Positions 1 through 8,591 of a stretch of DNA of 64,000 nucleotides are shown piece after piece (position 1 is the first letter of the stretch; every line of letters starts with the position of its first letter). A program made the translations under genes and the position numbers. Below the pieces are notes generated by a model, which was not told the origin of the DNA, did no database searches, and saw only the letters and a list, made by a program, of their open reading frames with translations. The DNA is from Ralstonia sp. UBA689 (lineage in GTDB: Bacteria; Pseudomonadota; Gammaproteobacteria; Burkholderiales; Burkholderiaceae): NCBI RefSeq assembly GCF_002298975.1, contig NZ_DBMV01000034.1, forward strand, positions 4,687-68,686, in the 5' to 3' direction.

Positions 1-42
1 GGTTTCCAGCATGGGGTTCTCTGTGGGTCAGGTTCAGGCGAA

Positions 43-57
43 CAGGCTAGCAGCCTG
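43..57 (-). terminator. Weak hairpin downstream of the DUF2501 gene
   Basis: CAGGCT-agc-AGCCTG forms a 6-bp stem about 40 nt past the stop codon of the leftward gene. There is no convincing T-tract, so this is only a possible transcript end. Confidence 0.25.
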
Positions 58-98
58 CCGATATTGCAGTGTAGTGCGCTGCCACCCGCGCGGCAGCC

Positions 99-584
99 TT
101 ACAGCAACGACTTCCCTTGCGACAGGATCTTGTCGCAGGCCTGCTTGGTGATCTGCTTCTTGAGGCCGTCGCCGCTCAGGTCGAACTTGCTGCCATCAGA
201 GCCGGTCAGGATGCCCTTGGCACCATCGGCGTAGCCGGCGTCGGAAGCTGGCGCGCCGCCCAGACGGCCGAGCAGCTTGTCCTTGACCGACGCTGCGCCG
301 CTGGCGCCACCCAGGTAGTTGTTCTTGATGCAGAACTCCAGCACCCCGGCCACGTTGCCGGTGCTGCCGGAAGTGAGTGACCCCAGCGACGGCGTGCCGC
401 CCATGCCGCCCATGCCGCCCAGATTGCCTAGGCCGCCAAGGCCCCCGGTGGCGCCTTGGCTGCTGCTGCCACTGCCTTGTGTCGCGCCCTTGATGAGATC
501 ACCGATCTGGGCATGTGCGGCCGCTGGCAGCAGCGCGGCGATCAGGAGGGTGATTGCGGCGGTAGTGGTCAGGTGGCGTTTCAT
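99..584 (-). CDS. DUF2501 (YjjA-like) exported protein
   Basis: Predicted secreted protein of 161 aa and unknown function. Residues 1-25 form a signal peptide (MKRHLTTT, then a hydrophobic Leu/Ala stretch ending AAAHAQ). A Gly/Ser-rich low-complexity segment follows (GGLGGLGNLGGMGGMGG). The C-terminal part carries the conserved-looking region around FCIKNNYLGG and VKDKLLGRLG that I associate with the DUF2501 (YjjA) family. The start at 584 is chosen because AAGGAG lies just upstream and the signal peptide begins there; the open frame continues upstream but without a signal-like N-terminus. Monocistronic, leftward. The family assignment is from memory of motif style and is moderately secure. 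Confidence 0.7.
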   Translation of the reverse strand: MKRHLTTTAAITLLIAALLPAAAHAQIGDLIKGATQGSGSSSQGATGGLGGLGNLGGMGGMGGTPSLGSLTSGSTGNVAGVLEFCIKNNYLGGASGAASVKDKLLGRLGGAPASDAGYADGAKGILTGSDGSKFDLSGDGLKKQITKQACDKILSQGKSLL

Positions 585-709
585 GCGGGACTCCTTCGAG
601 GGACGACCGACGGGAGAAGGGGGAATATCCACACCGTAGTGCAGAACCTGGCGAAACGACATGTTGCGCAACGCGCGATGTTCTCGCCATTGTCCACCGC
701 CCAGGCAAC

Positions 710-738
710 AAAAAACCCGGCATGTTGCCGGGTTTTTT
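710..738. terminator. Bidirectional intrinsic terminator between cspA and the DUF2501 gene
   Basis: AAAAAACCCGGCA-tgt-TGCCGGGTTTTTT is a near-perfect stem flanked by A6 and T6, so it has a U-tract on either strand. It lies downstream of the leftward cold-shock gene and should end that transcript before the DUF2501 gene. Confidence 0.85.
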
Positions 739-783
739 GCATTTCGGCACCCGCGCCATCGGCGGGGCGCCAGATGACGCCGA

Positions 784-987
784 TCAGGCAGCCTGGATGT
801 TGGTGGCCTGCTTGCCCTTCGGGCCCTGCGTCACTTCGAACGAGACGCGCTGACCTTCCTTAAGCGTCTTGAAGCCAGCCATCTGGATGGCCGAGAAATG
901 CGCAAACAGTTCTTCGCCGCCTTCGTCAGGCGAGATGAAACCGAAACCCTTGGCGTCGTTGAACCACTTGACCGTACCGATTGCCAT
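784..987 (-). CDS. cspA: Cold-shock protein, CspA family
   Basis: Small single-stranded nucleic acid chaperone of 67 aa, a complete cold-shock domain. It begins MAIGTVKWFNDAKGFGFI (RNP-1-like KGFGFI near residues 13-18) and continues with the RNP-2-like LFAHFSAI. The length is that of free-standing CspA-type proteins. The ATG at 987 has a strong GGAGGGG Shine-Dalgarno 8 nt upstream. The longer open frame upstream of this ATG does not resemble the family. Transcription probably starts about 270 nt upstream (see promoter), giving the long leader known for cold-shock mRNAs. Which paralogue it is (CspA, CspC, CspE) cannot be decided here. Confidence 0.95.
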   Translation of the reverse strand: MAIGTVKWFNDAKGFGFISPDEGGEELFAHFSAIQMAGFKTLKEGQRVSFEVTQGPKGKQATNIQAA

Positions 988-1266
988 ACAAACCCCTCCG
1001 TGGAAACACAAGTCCGAGCCGGGAGGGGATGCCTGTCGTGTCAGTGCAGAGCGGTACCGCGCAGTCATCGCCGGTTCGCCGTGGTTGGGCACAACGAAAG
1101 GCGCGGGTGGAACCGCGCCGCCAGCGATCGGTCTTCTTGTGGCAGCCGCCACAGCCTGATGCGGTTGTCGATCTGTTGTCGACTGGTGTGAGGCCTCCCG
1201 GGCTCACCAATCATGAGGCTTGCTGCCAATTGTTTGCGGGGCAGTAAGGCGCACATGTTGAATTCG

Positions 1267-1295
1267 ATTGTTCGAGGAAAGCAACAGACTGTCAA
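1267..1295 (-). promoter_or_regulatory. Sigma-70-like promoter of the cold-shock gene
   Basis: Read on the minus strand: TTGACA (1290-1295), 17-bp spacer, AACAAT (1267-1272). The -35 is perfect consensus and the -10 matches 4 of 6. Predicted transcription start is near 1260, leaving a 5' UTR of about 270 nt before the start codon at 987. Confidence 0.55.
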
Positions 1296-1527
1296 GGCTG
1301 TTGAAGGTGGGTTTGTGGCGAAAAACGGTCAGTTTTTGAAGAGGTTTCACTCGAAATCAAGTCGATCGTCCCCACCTGCCGACAATGTTTGGCATTCGGG
1401 CCCAGCGGCTGCCCTCTTTCCAGCCTTGGGCTGGCCGGAGGAACGCCCCCCGCCCTGGGTGCCGGTGAACGAACGCAACCCGGGCCAAACCATTTGTAAA
1501 GCTTGAACTCGGCGTTATTTCCCCAAA

Positions 1528-1555
1528 TTGCGAAGTCGAAAGGAGTGGTTAGAAT
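1528..1555 (+). promoter_or_regulatory. Candidate clpS promoter (leaderless)
   Basis: TTGCGA (1528-1533), 16-bp spacer, TAGAAT (1550-1555). The A of the clpS ATG at 1562 is the seventh base after the -10 box, where transcription would start. The only Shine-Dalgarno-like AGGAG (1541-1545) is 16 bases away and would lie upstream of the transcript start. Confidence 0.45.
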
Positions 1556-1561
1556 AAGACC

Positions 1562-1884
1562 ATGGCAATCCGGCAAGCGACCACTCCACAACACGATTCG
1601 GGCACCGTACTAGAGCGGAAAGAGCAAGCGCTCAAACCGCCCGCGATGTACAAGGTGCTGCTGCTCAACGACGACTACACCCCGATGGAATTCGTCGTGA
1701 TGATTCTTCAACAATATTTCAGCAAAGACCGGGAAACTGCGACACAGATCATGCTGACTGTGCATCGGGAAGGTAAGGGCGTGTGCGGTATCTACACCCG
1801 GGATATCGCCTCGACGAAGGTGGAATTAGTGTCAACCCATGCACGGCAGGCGGGCCACCCACTGCAGTGCGTGATGGAGGAAGC

Positions 1885-1888
<4 letters not shown>
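1562..1888 (+). CDS. clpS: ATP-dependent Clp protease adaptor ClpS
   Basis: N-end-rule adaptor that delivers substrates with destabilising N-terminal residues to ClpA. 108 aa, the usual length. The disordered N-terminal extension (about 28 residues) is followed by the core KVLLLNDDYTPMEFVVMIL, which contains the Asn-Asp-Asp residues that bind the substrate alpha-amino group, and later VHREGKGVCGIYTRDIA. The stop codon overlaps the clpA start by 4 bases (ATGA), implying translational coupling. The start may be leaderless (see promoter). An internal ATG at 1646 (MYKVLLLND) would give a core-only form but is less likely. Confidence 0.97.
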
Positions 1889-4173
<2,285 letters not shown>

Positions 4174-4192
4174 CGCCAGTCGCTACCAAATG

Positions 4193-4231
4193 AAACGGCC
4201 CGGAGGGTTTGACCTTCCGGGCCGTTTTTTT
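4193..4231 (+). terminator. Intrinsic terminator after clpA
   Basis: AACGGCCCGGAGGG paired with CCTTCCGGGCCGTT, followed by T7, 20 bases after the clpA stop. On the opposite strand it also faces the end of the leftward dut operon. Confidence 0.85.
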
Positions 4232-4248
4232 ATGCGCTCACTAGATGT

Positions 4249-4695
4249 TTAGTGGCGTCCGGTGCTGCCGAAGCCGCCGGCACCGCGTTCGCTCTCGGCA
4301 AAATCGTCGACGATGTTCAGCTCGGCTTGCACCACCGGCACGATGACCAGTTGCGCGAGGCGTTCCATCGGATTGAGCACGAAGGCCGTGCTGCCGCGGT
4401 TCCACGTGCTGACCATGAGTTGACCTTGATAGTCCGAATCGATCAGGCCGACGAGGTTGCCGAGCACGATGCCATGCTTGTGGCCCATGCCCGAGCGCGG
4501 CAGGATCAGCGCCGCGTAGCCGGGGTCGGCCAGGTGGATGGCCATGCCGGTCGGGATCAGGTGCGTGGTGCCGGGTTCGATGGTGAGCGGGGCGTCGATG
4601 CAGGCGCGCAGGTCCAGCCCGGCGCTGCCGGTGGTGGCGTACTGCGGGAGCTGTTCGTGCAGGCGGGCGTCGAGGATCTTGACATCGAGTTTCAT
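4249..4695 (-). CDS. dut: Deoxyuridine 5'-triphosphate nucleotidohydrolase
   Basis: dUTPase: hydrolyses dUTP to dUMP, keeping uracil out of DNA and supplying thymidylate synthesis. 148 aa, typical for the homotrimeric enzyme. The five family motifs are visible: AGLDLRA (motif I), LPRSGMGHKHG (II), GLIDSDYQGQL (III, with the catalytic Asp), RLAQLVIVP (IV) and the C-terminal P-loop-like RGAGGFGSTGRH (V). It is the last gene of a coaBC-LLM-dut operon and overlaps the previous gene by 4 bases. The coaBC-dut pairing is common in Proteobacteria. Confidence 0.97.
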   Translation of the reverse strand: MKLDVKILDARLHEQLPQYATTGSAGLDLRACIDAPLTIEPGTTHLIPTGMAIHLADPGYAALILPRSGMGHKHGIVLGNLVGLIDSDYQGQLMVSTWNRGSTAFVLNPMERLAQLVIVPVVQAELNIVDDFAESERGAGGFGSTGRH

Positions 4696-5735
4696 GCGGG
4701 GCAGGCCGAAGAGGTGACAGAAGCCGGGGATGGTAGCGCAAACGCCTCGGCCAGCAGCTCGTACGAGCGCAGGCGGGCCTTGTAGCTGGGCGCGACGGTC
4801 AGCACGATGAGTTCGTCGGCAACGAAGCGCTCCTTGATGGCAAGCATCTGCTCGGCTACGGATTCCGGCGTGCCGATGATGCTGCGCGGCCGCTCGCGCA
4901 TGACGATGGCCTGGTCGCGCTCGGTGTAGACGTGGGCTTCGCCTTGCTCGACGGTCGGGATCGGGCCGTTCACGCCAAGCGCCATCTGCACGCGGCGCAG
5001 GTCGACGGCGGCTTCATAGCGGCGCGCTTCGGCTTCGGTGTCTGCGGCGATTACGAAGATGGCAGCAGCGTTGTACGGACGCGCGTCAAAACCCGGTTCG
5101 AAATCGGTACGGTACTGCTGCGCGACGACGTGGCCGACGTGCGGATTGATGAAGTGCGCGAAGGCGAAGCGGATGCCCAGGCGCGCAGCCAGCGCGCCAC
5201 CGAAATCGCTGGAGCCGAGCATCCACAGCTCGGGCTTGGTGTCGATCTCGGGTTGCAGGAGCACGCCATAGGCGGGGTGATCGGGCGGCAGTGTGCCAGT
5301 CAGGTGCCAGATCAGTTCCTGCACCTGCTGCGGGAAGATGTCGCCGCGGTTGTAATCGCCCATGGCCACGGCTTGCGCGGTACGCATGTCGCCACCGGGC
5401 GCTCGGCCGACGCCCAGGTCGATACGGTTGGGGAACAGCGCTTCCAGCAGGCGGAACTGCTCGGCCAGCTTGAACGGGCTGTAGTAGGGCAGCATCACGC
5501 CGCCGGAGCCGACGCGCAGGTGTTTCGTGGCGCTTGCCACGCGGGCAATCATCACCTCGGGCGCGGGGTTGCTCACGCCGCGCAGGCCGTGGTGCTCTGC
5601 GCACCAATAGCGCGTGTAGCCGAGCGAATCGGCAAGCTGCGCAAGATCGACCGTCGCGGCGATGGCATCGCTCGCGCTGTGCCCGTAGATGACCGGGCTC
5701 TGGTCTAGCACTGACAGGCGGATCGGCGTGCTCAT
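4692..5735 (-). CDS. LLM-class flavin-dependent oxidoreductase (luciferase-like)
   Basis: Putative FMN- or F420-type monooxygenase of 347 aa with a luciferase-like TIM barrel. Family landmarks are the N-terminal LSVLDQSPV, RYWCAEHHGLRGVSNPAPEV and the substrate/flavin region RIDLGVGRAPGGD. These resemble the YhbW/MsnO8 subgroup (MupA/Atu3640 type). It lies between coaBC and dut with 4-base overlaps on both sides, so it should be translated as part of that operon. Nothing in the sequence identifies the substrate. The overlap with pantothenate-CoA genes may be genomic convenience rather than a functional link. Confidence 0.9.
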   Translation of the reverse strand: MSTPIRLSVLDQSPVIYGHSASDAIAATVDLAQLADSLGYTRYWCAEHHGLRGVSNPAPEVMIARVASATKHLRVGSGGVMLPYYSPFKLAEQFRLLEALFPNRIDLGVGRAPGGDMRTAQAVAMGDYNRGDIFPQQVQELIWHLTGTLPPDHPAYGVLLQPEIDTKPELWMLGSSDFGGALAARLGIRFAFAHFINPHVGHVVAQQYRTDFEPGFDARPYNAAAIFVIAADTEAEARRYEAAVDLRRVQMALGVNGPIPTVEQGEAHVYTERDQAIVMRERPRSIIGTPESVAEQMLAIKERFVADELIVLTVAPSYKARLRSYELLAEAFALPSPASVTSSACPA

Positions 5736-6937
5736 GAGCGCGCTCCCTGCACACGATCGGCAATGGCGGCGACGATCTGGCGCGCGAGCGTCAACTTGTC
5801 GGCGCGCGGCAGGCGTGTCATGCCGGCAGCGTCGAACAGCACGACTTCGTTGTCGTCGCGGCCGAAGGTCTGCTGGCCGAGGTTGCCGACCAGCAGCGGA
5901 ATGCCTTTCCTCTGGCGCTTGGCCTCACCGAACTCTTCCAGTCGCTCCGTCTCTGCCGCAAAGCCGACGCAGAACGGCGCGTTCGCACGGCGTGCGACGC
6001 CTGCGAGGATGTCCGGGTTCTGCGTGAACGTGAGCGTCGGCACGTCGGTGTCGTTCTGCTTCTTCAGCTTCTGATCGGCGGCCTGTGCGACACGCCAGTC
6101 GGCCACGGCGGCCACGGCAATGAAGATGTCGTTCTTGCTGGTGTCCAGTTCGCGCATGACCGCGTCGTGCATTTGCTGCGCGGTCTGCACATCGATGCGC
6201 AGCACGCCGGCGGGCGTGTCCTGATGACATGGCCCGGCGACCAGCGTGACCTCTGCGCCAGCCTGCGACGCGGCGCGTGCCAGCGCAAAGCCCATCTTGC
6301 CGCTGGAGAGGTTTGTGATGCCGCGCACCGGGTCGATCGGCTCGAAGGTCGGGCCGGCGGTCAGCAGCACGCGGCGGCCGCGCAGGAGCTTGGGCTGGAA
6401 GAAGCCGACGAGCTGCTCGACGATGTTTTCCGGCTCCAGCATGCGGCCGTCGCCGACTTCACCACAGGCTTGGTCGCCGGCATCGGGGCCGAGCAGGGTG
6501 ACGTCGTCGGCGCGCAGTTGGGCGGCGTTGCGCTGGGTGGCGGGCGCCGCCCACATCTGCCGGTTCATGGCGGGGGCCACGAGCAACGGGCAATCGCGCG
6601 CGATGCACAGCGTGGAGAGCAGGTCGTCGGCCATGCCGTGCGCGAGCTTGGCGAGGAAATCCGTCGACGCCGGAGCGACGACGATGGCATCGGCCTCGCG
6701 CGAGAGGTCGATGTGCGCCATGTTGTTGCCGACGCGGTCGTCCCACTGCGACGTGAAGACCTGGCGACCGGAGAGCGCCTGCATCGTCACCGGCGTGATG
6801 AAGTGCGTGGCGGCGTCGGTCATCACCACCTGCACGGTGGCGCCGGCCTTGGTCAGCAGTCGCACCAGTTCGGCCGACTTGTAGCATGCGATGCCGCCGG
6901 TCAGGCCGAGGACGAAATGTTTGCCTTGCAGTTCCAT
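5732..6937 (-). CDS. coaBC: Bifunctional phosphopantothenoylcysteine decarboxylase / phosphopantothenate-cysteine ligase
   Basis: Carries out two successive steps of coenzyme A synthesis. 401 aa. The N-terminal CoaC flavoprotein has LGLTGGIACYKSAELVR, the active-site His in NMAHIDLSREAD and the APAMNRQMW motif. The C-terminal CoaB ligase has VLLTAGPTFEPIDPVR followed by NLSSGKMGFALA. The start is the ATG at 6937 (MELQGKHFV), the usual N-terminus. The open frame runs 17 codons further without support. First gene of the leftward coaBC-LLM-dut operon. Confidence 0.97.
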   Translation of the reverse strand: MELQGKHFVLGLTGGIACYKSAELVRLLTKAGATVQVVMTDAATHFITPVTMQALSGRQVFTSQWDDRVGNNMAHIDLSREADAIVVAPASTDFLAKLAHGMADDLLSTLCIARDCPLLVAPAMNRQMWAAPATQRNAAQLRADDVTLLGPDAGDQACGEVGDGRMLEPENIVEQLVGFFQPKLLRGRRVLLTAGPTFEPIDPVRGITNLSSGKMGFALARAASQAGAEVTLVAGPCHQDTPAGVLRIDVQTAQQMHDAVMRELDTSKNDIFIAVAAVADWRVAQAADQKLKKQNDTDVPTLTFTQNPDILAGVARRANAPFCVGFAAETERLEEFGEAKRQRKGIPLLVGNLGQQTFGRDDNEVVLFDAAGMTRLPRADKLTLARQIVAAIADRVQGARS

Positions 6938-7071
6938 AAAAACCCGCTTGGGAATCCGATTGACGCAATGTGCCTGGGCAGGATACAACCCGGAGCCCGG
7001 GTCGCCTGTCGAACAGTGGCGATGATACCGGCTTGCCTTCAGGCGCGTCCGGCGCTCGGATTTTCCGTCAA

Positions 7072-7665
7072 ATGCTCATTCTCGATATGGTTTTACGTCG
7101 TTCGGCAGTCCGCAATGTGTTGGCCATGATTGGCGCCTGCGCCATCGTGGCTGTGGTGGTTGGGACCGTGCTCGTGCGCGAGTCCAAGGCTTGGTTGCGG
7201 GAGGAATCGACGCCCGCCCACGCGGACGTGATCGTCGTGCTTGGCGGGGAATCGGGCCAGCGTGTGATCGGCGCGGCCGAGCTGTACCACGCGGGCGTCG
7301 CGCCGCGCGTGTTCGTGAGTGGGGAGGGCGATTGCCTCCTGATTGAGCGCCGCCTGGTGATGGCCGGCGTGCCGGCTGAGCGTATTGGCCACGAATGCGA
7401 ATCCGGCAGCACCATGCAGAACGCTCAGATGACGCGCGAGACGCTGGCCGGCCAGCACGTGCGCAGCGCCGTACTAGTCACGAGCTGGTATCACACCGGC
7501 CGTGCGTTGAAGGTGTTCCGCAAGGTCTGGCCCGAAGTCGCGTGGGGCGTGCACGGCGTATTCCCGGGCGACACGCTGACCAAGTCATTCCCGATCTACG
7601 AAGCCGGGCCAATCCTGGCCGAGTACATCAAACGGGCGTGGTACGCCGTGCGCTATTGGGGTTGA
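7072..7665 (+). CDS. YdcF/ElyC-like DUF218 membrane-anchored protein
   Basis: 197 aa. One N-terminal membrane segment (about residues 13-33, IGACAIVAVVVGTVLV) is followed by a periplasmic DUF218 (YdcF-like) Rossmann-type domain. Family features are ADVIVVLGGESGQRVIGAAELY, RVFVSGEGD and VLVTSWYHTGRALKVF. Some relatives (ElyC/SanA) affect envelope integrity; the biochemical activity is not established. The start is uncertain: ATG 7072 or the second ATG at 7087, neither with a strong ribosome site. It is divergent from coaBC and convergent with DUF4180. Confidence 0.85.
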   Translation: MLILDMVLRRSAVRNVLAMIGACAIVAVVVGTVLVRESKAWLREESTPAHADVIVVLGGESGQRVIGAAELYHAGVAPRVFVSGEGDCLLIERRLVMAGVPAERIGHECESGSTMQNAQMTRETLAGQHVRSAVLVTSWYHTGRALKVFRKVWPEVAWGVHGVFPGDTLTKSFPIYEAGPILAEYIKRAWYAVRYWG

Positions 7666-7669
7666 GCGT

Positions 7670-8047
7670 TCATTCAGCCGGCATGGGCCGCGCGTCGGCG
7701 GCCAGGTCGGCGAGCGTCGGTACGAAGCGGATCGTGTTGCGCTTGCTGGACTCGCGCACCCAGTCGCGCAGCGCGCTGCTGGCGTCCAGATGCGCGGAGA
7801 TGTCGCCCACCACGGCGAGCTTGAGCCGGTAGTTGGTGATCTTCTGCGCGATGCTGCCAGCCAGGCCGGTACGCAGCGCAAAGAACGCGCCATCCAGCCG
7901 GTTGACGGGCACCGCGACCATCGTGGCGCCGTGGCCCAGCGCCTCGCCGATCAGGTGGTCGAGCGCATCCTGCTCGCTGGCGATGCGCGGGCCGTCCTCG
8001 CTGAGGCACAGCACCGCTTCATCATTCCACTGCTGCAGTTCGGCCAC
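7670..8047 (-). CDS. DUF4180 domain-containing protein
   Basis: 125 aa soluble protein of unknown function. The pattern EDGPRIASEQDALDHLIGEA, LDGAFFALRTGLAGSIAQKI and YRLKLAVVGDISAHLD followed by LRDWVRESSK matches DUF4180 as I know it (a SpoIIAA-like small alpha/beta fold). It lies 13 bases after the lspA stop on the same strand, so it is probably the last gene of the ileS-lspA transcript. It is convergent with the YdcF-like gene, leaving only 4 bases between stops. Confidence 0.8.
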   Translation of the reverse strand: MAELQQWNDEAVLCLSEDGPRIASEQDALDHLIGEALGHGATMVAVPVNRLDGAFFALRTGLAGSIAQKITNYRLKLAVVGDISAHLDASSALRDWVRESSKRNTIRFVPTLADLAADARPMPAE

Positions 8048-8060
8048 GGCGGCAAGGGCC

Positions 8061-8591
8061 TCAGCGGCGCACGCGTCGCAGTTCGTCGACGATCAGCAGC
8101 ACAGCGCCGATGGTGATGCCGCAGTCCGCCACGTTGAAGGCGGGCCAGTGGTAGCCGCGCAGGTAGAAGTCCAGGAAGTCCACCACGTGGCCGTAGATGA
8201 GGCGGTCGATCACGTTGCCGAGCGCCCCGCCCAGAATGAGCGCCAGCGCAAAGCAGAACAGCTTCTGCCCGCTGTGGCGCCTGAGCAGCCACACAATGAA
8301 CAGTGCCGCCGCCACGCCCAGGCCCGTGAAGAACCAGCGCTGCCAGCCGCCCGCCGCTGCCAGGAACGAGAACGCCGCGCCCCGGTTGTATGCCAGCACC
8401 AGGTTAAAGAACCCGGTAATCGGGCGCGACTCGCCGTAGGTGAAGGTCTTGAGGATGGCGACCTTGGTCAACTGGTCCAGCAGGATCCAGATGACGGCCA
8501 GGCCCAGCCACGGGCCCAGGCCATGACCGCTGCTGCTACGCGAAACTGCTTTGCTCCTGCCGTTGTTGCGGGTTGCCCGAGTTGTTGCCAT
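8061..8591 (-). CDS. lspA: Lipoprotein signal peptidase (signal peptidase II)
   Basis: Inner-membrane aspartyl protease that removes signal peptides from diacylglyceryl-modified prolipoproteins. About 176 aa with four predicted membrane segments. The catalytic aspartates are in GNVIDRL and FNVADCGI, with the conserved NRGAAFSFL loop upstream. It has a Ser/Arg-rich N-terminal extension of about 25 residues before the first membrane helix, common in Burkholderiales. The ATG at 8591 overlaps the ileS stop (TGATG); a GTG at 8594 is an alternative. The ileS-lspA pairing is widely conserved. Confidence 0.97.
   Translation of the reverse strand: MATTRATRNNGRSKAVSRSSSGHGLGPWLGLAVIWILLDQLTKVAILKTFTYGESRPITGFFNLVLAYNRGAAFSFLAAAGGWQRWFFTGLGVAAALFIVWLLRRHSGQKLFCFALALILGGALGNVIDRLIYGHVVDFLDFYLRGYHWPAFNVADCGITIGAVLLIVDELRRVRR

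Larger units (their letters stand above)
988..1561. other. Divergent intergenic region cspA / clpS
   Basis: 574 bases without a convincing gene. The left half is the predicted cspA 5' UTR and promoter. The right end carries the predicted clpS promoter. A 6-bp hairpin CCAGCC-ttg-GGCTGG sits at 1420-1434 with no T-tract. The short open frames here lack ribosome sites and family resemblance. Confidence 0.6.

Noticed and set aside
1420..1434. Hairpin CCAGCC-ttg-GGCTGG as a terminator or sRNA end
   Set aside because: Short stem with no T-tract on either strand; likely chance in GC-rich DNA.
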